Position numbers and translations under genes: made by a program | The notes under the pieces: model-generated | Seen by the model: only the letters and a program-made list of their open reading frames with translations | What the model was told of the DNA's origin: nothing | Database searches by the model: none | Shown here: piece after piece, positions 24,901 to 32,528 of the stretch | Numbering within the stretch: position 1 is the stretch's first letter | Layout of the letters: every line of letters begins with the position of its first letter | NCBI RefSeq assembly: GCF_011059135.1 | Contig: NZ_JAALGD010000024.1 | Span: forward strand, 1-47,263 | Direction: 5' to 3' | Origin: Brevibacillus sp. SYP-B805 | GTDB taxonomy: Bacteria > Bacillota > Bacilli > Brevibacillales > Brevibacillaceae | Length of the DNA stretch: 47,263 nucleotides

Positions 24901-26571
24901 TCATGCGTTTTGCCGCTTGCTCCTCTCCTGTTCCTGCAGCACTCTCCACAAGATTTTTCCGCTTCCGGAAATCGGCAGCCGATCGACGAATTCCACGATC
25001 CGCGGGTATTTGTAGGACGCCATCTGCGTGCTTGCCCAGTCGATCAGTTCCTGCGCGCCCGTCTTGTCCCGGCAGCTTTCCCGCAGCACGATATACGCTT
25101 TGACCTGCTCCCCTCTGCGCTCGTCCGGCACCCCGATGACACAAGCCTGTTCCACGGCCGGATGCTTGTAGAGCACCGACTCCACTTCCGTCGGCCAGAC
25201 TTTGTACCCCGCAGCGTTGATCATCCGCTTCACCCGGTCCACCATGAAGAAATAGCCCTCGTCATCGAATTTGACAATGTCCCCGGTCCGGAAAAACGGC
25301 TTCCCTTCCTTCCGGACAAATGCTTGTTCCGTTTCCTCCGGACGTTTCCAGTAGCCCTTGAAAACCTGCGGACCATGGACGATCAATTCCCCTTCTTCTC
25401 CCGGCCCCAGCTCCTGCAAGGTTACCGGATGGACCACTTTCGCCTCCACGTCAAATGACGGGATGCCCAGACACTGAAGCTTCGGGCGGTCAGGCGGGTT
25501 AAAGTGGGTTTGGGAGATGGTTTCGGTCAAGCCGTATCCTTCGACATACATAAGACCGGTCAGCTCCAGCAGCTTCTTGCCGACCGCTTCAGGCAGGGGG
25601 GCACCCCCTCCCGCGATGTAGCACAAGGACTGCACGTCCTCCCTGGTCAAGCCGGGAGTGGAAAGGAAATCGATCAGCATGGTGCTGATGTTCACCCAAT
25701 GCGTGCAGCCATGCTGCCGGATCAACCACTTGGCTGTCTCCCGGTCCCACCTGGTCATCAGCACGATCGTAGAGCCGCTGAAGATGGGGGCATTCATGCT
25801 GTGCTGCATGCCGGTCACGTGAAAAAACGGCAGTGCAGAAAGAGAGACCGTGTCGGCCGTCAGATTCCCCCAGGCGACGGAGCCGAGGATATTGGCCTGG
25901 ACCGTACGATGGGTGTGCATACATCCCTTGGGTATGCCGGTCGTACCGGACGTATACGGCAAAACGGCCATATCGTCAGTGGAGAAGGCCACGGCGTCCG
26001 GCGCACAGCCGGCTGACAGCGCTTCGCTCCACGGAGTCACACGCTCATCCTGCATCCGTTCACTCGCGGCCAGCAGAAACGCCGGGAGCGGCTCCTCTCC
26101 GCTCGGATTGGCGTACTCCGAATAGGCGGCGGTGATCACATGTTCCAGTGGGGTTCGTTCCAAGAGCGGCGCGATCCGGTCATACAGCTCCTGTCCGACG
26201 ACGGCCACTTTTGCTTCGCTGTCCTCGAGGTAAAAAGCAAGTTCCTCCGTCGTATTCATCGGGTTGATAGGCACCACAACCGCCCCCGCCCGGAGAATGG
26301 CATAGTACGCCATGATATAGGGCGGAGAGTTTTGCATGTAAAGAAGGACGCGGTCCCCTTTGGCGACGTTCAGCTTCTTTTGTAGAAATCCAGCCATGTT
26401 GTTCACGTCATCGTCCAGTTCCCGATACGTGATGACACGACCGTAATACCAGATGGCCGCCTTGTCCGGATAGCGGTTGGCGGAGACTGCCAGGTTGGCA
26501 TCAATGGTGGTTTTGGGAACCGTGAGCGTCGTCGGCAATCTTTTGGGCCAGAAGGCAACATGACGGTTCAT
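24901..26571 (-). CDS. Acyl-CoA synthetase (AMP-forming)
   Basis: 556-aa member of the ANL superfamily that activates a carboxylic acid to its CoA thioester via an acyl-adenylate. Core motifs: YTSGTTGIPKG (206-216), GGGAPLPEAV, GYGLTETI, FRTGDIVKFDDEGYFFMVDRVKRMI and the catalytic Lys of SGSGKILWR (K539). The overall pattern is that of medium/long-chain acyl-CoA synthetases; chain length cannot be fixed by eye. The ATG overlaps the SDR stop codon (ATGA), so translation is coupled. It is expected to load the hydroxy- or oxo-acid substrate of this operon. Confidence 0.91.
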   Translation of the reverse strand: MNRHVAFWPKRLPTTLTVPKTTIDANLAVSANRYPDKAAIWYYGRVITYRELDDDVNNMAGFLQKKLNVAKGDRVLLYMQNSPPYIMAYYAILRAGAVVVPINPMNTTEELAFYLEDSEAKVAVVGQELYDRIAPLLERTPLEHVITAAYSEYANPSGEEPLPAFLLAASERMQDERVTPWSEALSAGCAPDAVAFSTDDMAVLPYTSGTTGIPKGCMHTHRTVQANILGSVAWGNLTADTVSLSALPFFHVTGMQHSMNAPIFSGSTIVLMTRWDRETAKWLIRQHGCTHWVNISTMLIDFLSTPGLTREDVQSLCYIAGGGAPLPEAVGKKLLELTGLMYVEGYGLTETISQTHFNPPDRPKLQCLGIPSFDVEAKVVHPVTLQELGPGEEGELIVHGPQVFKGYWKRPEETEQAFVRKEGKPFFRTGDIVKFDDEGYFFMVDRVKRMINAAGYKVWPTEVESVLYKHPAVEQACVIGVPDERRGEQVKAYIVLRESCRDKTGAQELIDWASTQMASYKYPRIVEFVDRLPISGSGKILWRVLQEQERSKRQNA

Positions 26572-27326
26572 GCCAACGTCCCTCCGTCAATGAAAATCGT
26601 TTGGCCGGTGATGTATTGGGAGGCATCGGAAGCCAGCAGCAAAACGGTTCCCGCCAGGTCGTCCACTTCGCCCAGCCTTTTGATGGCCAGGGAAGAGAGC
26701 ACTTTTTGCAAAAAGGCTTCGTTGGACAATTCCGCCTCGTTGATCGCCGTCTTGATATAGCCGGGACCGATGGCGTTCACCTGGATGTTGTACCGCGCCC
26801 ATTCCTTGGCGAGGGCTCGCGTCAGATTGATGACGCCGGCCTTGCTGGCGCAATACGGGGCGATTGCAACGGCCCCCATCGCGCCGGCGACGGAAGCAAT
26901 ATTGATGATTTTCCCGCCATGCTGCTCCTTCATGACCTTCGCCACGGCTTGGGCACAGAAAAAGACGCCCTTCAGGTTGGTATCCATCACCTTGTCCCAA
27001 TCCTCTTCCGTTACGTCCAGCGCAAACCTGGTTATGCCGACGCCCGCATTGTTAACCAGAATATCGATGCGGCCGAACCGCTCCTTTACCGTCTGCGCCA
27101 TCCGGTGCAGCGCAGCCACATCCTGCACGTCTACGGCCAGCGCGAACGATCGCCGGCCCATGGCGCGGATCTCCTCCGCTACCAGCTCTCCCTCCGCTGC
27201 ATGGCGGCTGACGACCACCACATCGGCCCCGTGCGATGCCAGCGCCCTCGCCATGCCTGCTCCCAGGCCCCTGCTGCCGCCTGTTACAATCGCCACGCGG
27301 CCGGTCAAATCAAACAGGCTCTCCAT
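26568..27326 (-). CDS. Short-chain dehydrogenase/reductase
   Basis: 252-aa classical SDR. The NAD(P) motif is TGGSRGLGAG (15-24), then NNAG (92-95), with the catalytic S145, Y158 and K162 (YCASK). The C-terminus ASQYITGQTIFIDGGTLA is typical of FabG-like enzymes. It oxidises or reduces a hydroxy/oxo group on an acyl chain or similar small substrate. It is co-translated with the acyl-CoA synthetase gene. In a 4-oxo/4-hydroxy acid route, such an enzyme would interconvert oxoacyl- and hydroxyacyl-CoA. Confidence 0.9.
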   Translation of the reverse strand: MESLFDLTGRVAIVTGGSRGLGAGMARALASHGADVVVVSRHAAEGELVAEEIRAMGRRSFALAVDVQDVAALHRMAQTVKERFGRIDILVNNAGVGITRFALDVTEEDWDKVMDTNLKGVFFCAQAVAKVMKEQHGGKIINIASVAGAMGAVAIAPYCASKAGVINLTRALAKEWARYNIQVNAIGPGYIKTAINEAELSNEAFLQKVLSSLAIKRLGEVDDLAGTVLLLASDASQYITGQTIFIDGGTLA

Positions 27327-27350
27327 TCCGTCCCCTCCTCTGTGAACCGG

Positions 27351-28325
27351 CTAAGGAAGCAGCACGACCTTGCCGGTGGTCTGTCTTCCTTCCAGCCGCT
27401 CATGGGCCTTTTGTGCTTCCGCCAGCGGCAACGTTTCCCCGATGATCACCCGCAAGGCGCCTTCCCCGAGATAGCCGAGCAGCTCCCGGACACTCTCCCT
27501 GTACAGCGCGGAATTCTGCATGACATGGACCAGCCAGAACCCGATGACGCTTGCACTGCGCTGCATCAGGAGCGCAGGGTCAAACCGGGTCTCGGTGCCG
27601 CCCGCTCGTCCGTAGACGACCAGACGGCCAAACGTCGACAAGCAGTGCAAGCTTTTTTTGAAAATCTCGCCGCCCACCATCTCCAGAATGACATCCGCCC
27701 CTTTGTTGCCCGTGATGTCCATCACCCGGTCGGCCCAGTCGTCCTCGCGGTAGTTGAGCCCGACATCTGCGCCCAGCGAGCGGGCAAGCTCCAGCTTCTC
27801 CGGGCTGCCGGCCGTCGCGATGACCAGACCGGCGCCCATCCGCTTCGCCAGCTGGACAGCCAGCGTACCCACGCCGCCGGCTGCCGCGTGCACCAATACC
27901 GTTTCTCCCGGACTCATGCGGGCCGATGTTTTCAAGATATGATAGGCGGTAAGCCCCTGCAGCAGGATGGCAGCCGCCTGCTCGAACCCGACGCCTTCCG
28001 GTATCCGAATCAGCTGCTTCTCGTGCAGCGTCACATACTCCGCATAGCAGCCGCTCTCCGTGAGCGCAACGACCCGGTCGCCCGGTTGGAAGCCGGCCAC
28101 CTCGGGCGACACTTCTGTAATCACACCGGCCACTTCCGAGCCGGGTATGTACGGCAGCGGAGTTTCCGCCAAATAGCGGCCGTATCGCCGAGCCGTATCG
28201 GCAAAGTTCACGCCTGCCGCCTTGACTTGCACCAGCACATGGCCCGGTTTTACCGCTGGCACGGGAACCTCGACGACCTGCAGCACATCGGGCGGTCCAT
28301 ACGTCTGAAACTGAACGGCTCTCAT
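27351..28325 (-). CDS. Zinc-free quinone oxidoreductase-like MDR protein
   Basis: 324-aa medium-chain dehydrogenase/reductase of the QOR type. Its N-terminus MRAVQFQTYGPPDVLQVVEVP, the segment VKAAGVNFADTARRYGRY, then VHAAAGGVGTLAVQLAKRMGA (NADPH-binding AxxGGVG) and VYGRAGG are typical, and no zinc-ligand cysteines are visible. It reduces enones, quinones or enoyl thioesters with NADPH. ATG at 28325 has AAAGGAG 9 nt upstream. It lies between the SDR and kinase genes of the operon. Confidence 0.88.
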   Translation of the reverse strand: MRAVQFQTYGPPDVLQVVEVPVPAVKPGHVLVQVKAAGVNFADTARRYGRYLAETPLPYIPGSEVAGVITEVSPEVAGFQPGDRVVALTESGCYAEYVTLHEKQLIRIPEGVGFEQAAAILLQGLTAYHILKTSARMSPGETVLVHAAAGGVGTLAVQLAKRMGAGLVIATAGSPEKLELARSLGADVGLNYREDDWADRVMDITGNKGADVILEMVGGEIFKKSLHCLSTFGRLVVYGRAGGTETRFDPALLMQRSASVIGFWLVHVMQNSALYRESVRELLGYLGEGALRVIIGETLPLAEAQKAHERLEGRQTTGKVVLLP

Positions 28326-28385
28326 CGTGATCAACTCCTTTGTCTTCTTCCATGGCTAGGTATTCAGGCATCCGCCGCAGGGACG

Positions 28386-29480
28386 TCAGGGTTGTCGCGC
28401 CATCTCCTGCGCGGCGGCCAGCAACGTGCGCGTGAACGCCCCATACCTTTCAAACCGCTCGTCCTGCGTCTGCCCCTTCTTCCAGCGGTAGTAGATTTGT
28501 TGGCAGATGACCGCCAGCTTGAAGTAGGCAAAAGTCAGGTAGTAGGGAAGGCGGGAAATGTCGCGTCCGCTTTTCCGGGCATACGCCTCGATAAACTCCG
28601 CCCGTGTCATGAAGCCGGGCAGCACGGTGACGGAAGGCTTCCCCATCCCGTATTTGAGGAGATCGGGATCGCCATCCTGGGTCCAATAGCTCAAGGCGCA
28701 CCCCAGATCGGCCAGCGGGTCTCCGATGGTGGTCATCTCCCAGTCGAAGATGCCCACCATCCGGCTTGGATCTTCAGCGTCAAACATGACGTTGTTCAGC
28801 TTGTAATCGTAATGGATGACCGCCGGCTGCGGGGATGGGGGCACATGGTCCGCCAACCACCGCTGCAGCTCTTCCACGCCCGGGATCTCATCCGTTTTGG
28901 CCCGCTCGTACCGCGCGATCCAGCCGTTTACCTGGCGCGTCAGAAAGCCTTCGGGATAGCCGATGCCTCCTAGCCCCGCCGCCTCGTAATCGATGCCGTG
29001 CAGCTCCACCAGCCGGTCCACCATCGTCTCCGAGATGCGGCGGCACAGCTCTGGCGTCGGTTCCCACTCCTCCGGAAACTCGGTATTCAGGACGACGCCA
29101 TGGCGCCGCTCCATGACGAAAAAGGGGCTTCCCAGGACAGCGGGATCGTCACAGTATGCATACGGCCGGGGAGCCAACGGAAAAACAGGATGAAGCCTGC
29201 TTAGGATCATGTATTCACGTCCCATGTCGTGGGCCTTGGGCGCCACGGGGCCGAGGGGAGGGCGGCGCAGGACGGCCTCCCAACCGCCGATCCGCAATTC
29301 GTACGTCAGATTTGATGCCCCATTGCCAAACTGCCGGATGACCAGCGGGGAACGATCCGCGATGCCAAGCTTTTCGCGCAGATAGCGTTCCAGCCGCTGT
29401 ACATCCAGCTCCTCCCCCCGGCGTACGGCAATCGTATCCCGACGCGCGGACATGCGTTTTGCCTGCTCGTTATCCGCCAT
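28386..29480 (-). CDS. APH-family phosphotransferase (ACAD10/11- and LvaA-like)
   Basis: 364-aa kinase-like protein of the aminoglycoside phosphotransferase family (PF01636). The N-lobe nucleotide loop QFGNGASNLTYEL precedes LRRPPLG with the ATP-binding region. The catalytic loop is VIHYDYKLNNVMFD (H223, D225, N230), and the metal Asp is in GIFDWEM (D246). This subgroup occurs with acyl-CoA dehydrogenases; the fused human ACAD10/11 and Pseudomonas LvaA phosphorylate 4-hydroxyacyl-CoA. ATG at 29480 is preferred (AAGGTGAT upstream); the frame is open further 5' because the small gene before it overlaps that region in another frame. Confidence 0.86.
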   Translation of the reverse strand: MADNEQAKRMSARRDTIAVRRGEELDVQRLERYLREKLGIADRSPLVIRQFGNGASNLTYELRIGGWEAVLRRPPLGPVAPKAHDMGREYMILSRLHPVFPLAPRPYAYCDDPAVLGSPFFVMERRHGVVLNTEFPEEWEPTPELCRRISETMVDRLVELHGIDYEAAGLGGIGYPEGFLTRQVNGWIARYERAKTDEIPGVEELQRWLADHVPPSPQPAVIHYDYKLNNVMFDAEDPSRMVGIFDWEMTTIGDPLADLGCALSYWTQDGDPDLLKYGMGKPSVTVLPGFMTRAEFIEAYARKSGRDISRLPYYLTFAYFKLAVICQQIYYRWKKGQTQDERFERYGAFTRTLLAAAQEMARQP

Positions 29481-29493
29481 ACCATCACCTTGC

Positions 29494-29715
29494 CTATGCA
29501 TCGTCATCCCATCCTTTGCCGGTTTTCCGGCCCGGTGTCCCCGCCTTCCCCTTCTCTTCGGTGCATGCCGCAGGCTTAACTGCAGGATCTCCTGTCTCCG
29601 CATAGCGCTGCTGCACATTACAAGCCGTATCAATGCCCGACAAACCCATCAAGGCGAATGGGCCGGGCGGATGATGGAGGCCCTTCATGCAGACACGGAT
29701 ATCGCCGATATTCAT
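29494..29715 (-). CDS. Small uncharacterised protein between dehydrogenase and kinase genes, 73 aa
   Basis: ATG at 29715 has a strong ribosome binding site (GAGGAGGG, 5 nt spacing). The frame gives MNIGDIRVCMKGLHHPPG, then FALMGLSGIDTACNVQQRYAETG, and a Lys/Gly-rich C-terminus ending WDDDA. It contains three cysteines and no membrane segment. It ends 13 nt before the kinase start, so it could be translationally coupled. I recognise no family. In the Pseudomonas lva operon a small protein, LvaB, sits between kinase and dehydrogenase genes and is needed for the kinase step; similarity to it is positional only. Confidence 0.5.
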   Translation of the reverse strand: MNIGDIRVCMKGLHHPPGPFALMGLSGIDTACNVQQRYAETGDPAVKPAACTEEKGKAGTPGRKTGKGWDDDA

Positions 29716-29801
29716 GCCAACCCTCCTCGACATTTGTTTGGTGGCGATGGTGCCGGAACATTCCAGGCGGTCGGTATCTTGACCGTCTTCTATAACAGAT
29801 G

Positions 29802-31013
29802 CTATGAATACGCTTTCAATTCCAATTTGGCGATAGCGGCACGGTGAACTTCATCCGGTCCGTCAGCCAGCCGCAGCGTCCGGGCATTGGCCCAATGGGC
29901 GGCCAGCGGAAAATCTTCGCTCACGCCCGCCGCGCCAAGCGCCTGTATCGCGCGGTCCAGCACCTGCAAAGCCATATTGGGAGCGACCACCTTGATCATG
30001 GCGATCTCTTTTTTCGCCGCCTTGTTGCCCACGGTGTCCATCATATACGCGGCTTTCAGGGTGAGCAGGCGCGCCTGCTCGATCTCGATGCGGGAGTTGG
30101 CGATCCATTCCTGCATCACTCCCTGTTCCGCCAAAGACCTGCCAAAGGCGACCCGTTCCTTCACCCGCCTGCACATGATCTCCAGCGCCCGCTCCGCCGC
30201 CCCGATCAGGCGCATGCAGTGATGGATCCGTCCGGGGCCAAGCCTTCCCTGCGCGATGGCAAAGCCTTTTCCTTCCCCCCAGATGATGTTGGAAGCGGGA
30301 ACCCGCACCCGGTCATATTCAATTTCCGCATGGCCGTGGGGGGCGTGATCGTAGCCAAAGACAGGCAGGCGGCGTGTGATCTTCACTCCGGGCGTATCCA
30401 GCGGGACCAGAATCATCGCATGCTGTTCATGTTTCGGCGCCGACGGATTCGATTTGCCCATGACGATGGCAATCTTGCAGCGCGGATCGCCCGCCCCCGA
30501 CGACCACCATTTCCGGCCGGTGACGACATATTCGTCCCCGTCCCGCTCAATCGTCGTTTCGATGTTGGTGGCATCGGATGACGCCACAGCGGGCTCCGTC
30601 ATGGAGAAGCAGGAGCGGATCTCGCCGTTTAGCAGCGGAATGAGCCACTTCTGTTTCTGCTCTTCGGTGCCGTAGCGGACCAGCACTTCCATGTTGCCCG
30701 TGTCCGGTGCGGCGCAGTTGAACACTTCCGGCGCGATGAAGGAACGTCCCATGATTTCGCACAGCGGCGCGTATTCAAGATTGGTCAGTCCTGCGCCGTA
30801 TTCGCTCTCCGGCAAAAACAGGTTCCACAATCCCGCCGCCTTGGCCTTTGCCTTCAATTCCTCCATGATCGGCGGTACATGCCAGCGATCCGGCCCTTCG
30901 TTCAGCTGGCGCTCATAGACCGCTTCATTTGGATAGACCACTTCGTCCATGAACTGTGTCAACCGCCGCTGCAGGTCCTTTACTTTGTCGCTGTAATCAA
31001 AATTCACGTGCAT
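29802..31013 (-). CDS. Acyl-CoA dehydrogenase family protein
   Basis: 403-aa flavoprotein of the acyl-CoA dehydrogenase family, first gene of the operon. Landmarks: [19 protein letters not shown] (FAD/substrate region), [24 protein letters not shown]-type beta-barrel, [49 protein letters not shown] and the terminal [18 protein letters not shown]. It falls in the branch containing ACAD10/11 and LvaC, where in 4-hydroxyacid breakdown the enzyme acts on the phosphorylated acyl-CoA; ordinary dehydrogenation is the alternative. CTCCTTGGC (reverse AAGGAGG) precedes the ATG. It is transcribed from the promoter/operator at 31031-31082. Confidence 0.9.
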   Translation of the reverse strand: MHVNFDYSDKVKDLQRRLTQFMDEVVYPNEAVYERQLNEGPDRWHVPPIMEELKAKAKAAGLWNLFLPESEYGAGLTNLEYAPLCEIMGRSFIAPEVFNCAAPDTGNMEVLVRYGTEEQKQKWLIPLLNGEIRSCFSMTEPAVASSDATNIETTIERDGDEYVVTGRKWWSSGAGDPRCKIAIVMGKSNPSAPKHEQHAMILVPLDTPGVKITRRLPVFGYDHAPHGHAEIEYDRVRVPASNIIWGEGKGFAIAQGRLGPGRIHHCMRLIGAAERALEIMCRRVKERVAFGRSLAEQGVMQEWIANSRIEIEQARLLTLKAAYMMDTVGNKAAKKEIAMIKVVAPNMALQVLDRAIQALGAAGVSEDFPLAAHWANARTLRLADGPDEVHRAAIAKLELKAYS

Positions 31014-31030
31014 GCCTCCTTGGCAAACAG

Positions 31031-31050
31031 AATACTAACCGGTTGGTATT
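31031..31050. promoter_or_regulatory. Palindromic operator at the start of the lactonase operon
   Basis: AATACTAACCGGTTGGTATT, a 20-bp palindrome with 9 of 10 pairs matched. It overlaps the predicted transcription start, ideal for a repressor. The YAACCGGTTR core is of the kind bound by TetR-family regulators. No TetR gene is present in the window. Confidence 0.7.
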
Positions 31051-31053
31051 GTA

Positions 31054-31082
31054 ATTATATTACAACAATTCAGGCGATTCAA
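31054..31082 (-). promoter_or_regulatory. Promoter of the lactonase / acyl-CoA operon
   Basis: Minus-strand -35 TTGAAT (31077-31082), 17-bp spacer, -10 TATAAT (31054-31059). It is one of the best sigma-A promoters in the window and is followed at once by the palindromic operator. Confidence 0.75.
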
Positions 31083-31237
31083 TTGGGAAAAGATGCACGC
31101 CTCCGTCCGTCTGAAAGGAAAACGGCATGCTCACCCGTTATTTCCATATGGCGAATCAGCTTGGAAATCAACTCTTCAACCGAGATCGTTTCCTGTTTTT
31201 CTACCTGCTCCGTTTTATCAAAATAGGTGAACGTCAC
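31079..31237 (-). CDS. Possible small protein, 52 aa
   Basis: A short frame starting with GTG at 31237 (GGGG 5 nt upstream) reads VTFTYFDKTEQVEKQ, then ISVEELISKLIRHMEITGEHAVFLSDG. This composition looks like a genuine alpha/beta fold rather than random sequence. TTG at 31258 is an alternative start but falls in the T-run of the upstream hairpin. The 3' end overlaps the -35 element of the lactonase operon. It may be a small gene read through from the zinc-ribbon gene or the remnant of a longer one. Confidence 0.4.
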   Translation of the reverse strand: MTFTYFDKTEQVEKQETISVEELISKLIRHMEITGEHAVFLSDGRRRASFPN

Positions 31238-31256
31238 AGTATCCCCATCATCCGCC

Positions 31257-31289
31257 AAAAAAGCGCCGAGCGGCTAACGCTTGGCGCTT
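31257..31289 (-). terminator. Terminator of the zinc-ribbon gene
   Basis: Stem AAGCGCC.AGCG / CGCT.GGCGCTT (31261-31289) with matching single mismatches, followed on the minus strand by TTTTTTGG. Confidence 0.8.
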
Positions 31290-31338
31290 GATATACCGAC
31301 CAAGCCGTTTCCCTATTTTCCCATTCCCTTTAACCGGG

Positions 31339-31689
31339 TTACTCTTGTTGGAACAATCTGCATTGTTCAGAGCAGTATAATATGTCTTTCCAGGTAAAAA
31401 ATTCTTTCCCGCATCCTATACAGGTAACAGGCCGAATCATGACCGCTTCGTCTTCTTTCTGCAAAAACGCCAGTTCCAATCGCAAGAAATCACGAACCGT
31501 CTCAGTTCGGGGATCGTATTTGTACTGATCCCAGACCGCCTTCAAATCCAGGTCGACAACGGAACGATCCGCCAGCTGCACCCTGAGCAAAAACACGTCC
31601 CACTCTACGATTTGCAGCCCCATGCTGTACAGTTGTTCCTCTACCGCTTGATAGAATTCCTTGCGGCTGAGATGGGTGACCGGGCTCAT
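31339..31689 (-). CDS. Small protein with C-terminal zinc ribbon
   Basis: 116 aa. The N-terminal region (SRKEFYQAVEEQLYSMGLQIVEWDVFLLRVQL) looks alpha/beta. The C-terminus has CIGCGKEFF and YCSEQCRLF, four cysteines spaced CxxC...CxxxC like a treble-clef or zinc-ribbon. ATG at 31689 has AAAGGAGGGGGG upstream and is preferred over earlier in-frame ATGs. It is divergent from the ArcR-like regulator. I cannot name a family. Confidence 0.7.
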   Translation of the reverse strand: MSPVTHLSRKEFYQAVEEQLYSMGLQIVEWDVFLLRVQLADRSVVDLDLKAVWDQYKYDPRTETVRDFLRLELAFLQKEDEAVMIRPVTCIGCGKEFFTWKDILYCSEQCRLFQQE

Positions 31690-31797
31690 GGACACCCCCC
31701 TCCTTTCTGAAAGGTTAGAGAAATTGTCATGATCGCCGCACTGGTTTTCGTTCATCAACGTTTAAAATATAAGTAACGCTGTCTGGGAGGTGTAAAA

Positions 31798-32478
31798 ATG
31801 CGACTCGCATTGGAACGCCACTATCATCATTTCCCTGTGTTTCACAATCTTCCTGACAAGCGAATCCAGGAGATTCTGGAAAACGCTTTCTGCAGAAAGT
31901 ACCACAAGGGGCAAATCCTGTTCATGACAGAAGATCCGCGGGACCGAATCTACTTTTCTCTCAGCGGGTACATCAAACTATCTGAGATGAACGAAGATTG
32001 CTCCAGCCAGTTCTTGATGTATCTGAAACCCTACAGCATGTTTCCCTACGTCGGGTTGTTCCAGGACAAGTTCTACCGATTTTCAGCGGAAGCCGTCACC
32101 GATATTGAAGTGCTCTACATTGCAACGGCCACATTTGAACGTCTCGTGCAGAATGACCCCATGGCTCTGATCAATCTGATCAAGACCATGGGAGACAAAG
32201 TGTATAAACATGAAGTGCGAATCCAGAAATTGACCCAGGTTCACGCATCCGACCGGGTACGCCATCTGATCGGTTTCCTGATGCAGGATATAGGAGAGAA
32301 GACGGATTCTGCCGACTTCTGTATCCCCTGCCCAATCACAACGACCGATCTGGCCAAAATGTCCGGCACCAGCCGGGAAACGGTCAGCCATGTCCTGCAG
32401 GAATACAAAGCGGCCGGGAAACTGGATATTTCCCACAAAATCATCACCATCAAGGATCCCGCATTCTTTTTGACTTGA
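31798..32478 (+). CDS. arcR: Crp/Fnr-family regulator, probably ArcR
   Basis: 226-aa transcription factor. An N-terminal cyclic-nucleotide-binding-type beta-roll (about 20-125: KYHKGQILFMTEDPRDRIYFSLSGYIKLSEM) is followed by a long dimerisation helix and a C-terminal winged HTH (TTTDLAKMSGTSRETVSHVLQEYKAAGKL). There is no N-terminal Cys cluster for [4Fe-4S] binding, unlike E. coli FNR, which fits ArcR of Bacillus licheniformis and staphylococci, the activator of the arginine deiminase genes. GGGAGGTG precedes the ATG. It is convergent with arcC, and a matching binding site lies before arcA. Confidence 0.82.
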   Translation: MRLALERHYHHFPVFHNLPDKRIQEILENAFCRKYHKGQILFMTEDPRDRIYFSLSGYIKLSEMNEDCSSQFLMYLKPYSMFPYVGLFQDKFYRFSAEAVTDIEVLYIATATFERLVQNDPMALINLIKTMGDKVYKHEVRIQKLTQVHASDRVRHLIGFLMQDIGEKTDSADFCIPCPITTTDLAKMSGTSRETVSHVLQEYKAAGKLDISHKIITIKDPAFFLT

Positions 32479-32488
32479 TGGGATGAGA

Positions 32489-32526
32489 AAGAGAGGCCGG
32501 TTTAACCCCGGCTCTCTCCCTCCTTT
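32489..32526. terminator. Terminator between arcR and arcC
   Basis: Stem GAGAG(G)CCGG / CCGGCTCTC (32491-32516) with one bulged G, followed on the plus strand by CCTCCTTTT. It serves convergent genes. Confidence 0.7.
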
Positions 32527-32528
32527 TA

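Noticed and set aside
26601-28973. A 790-codon plus-strand frame
   Set aside because: Antisense to the SDR, oxidoreductase and kinase genes, which carry clear active-site motifs.
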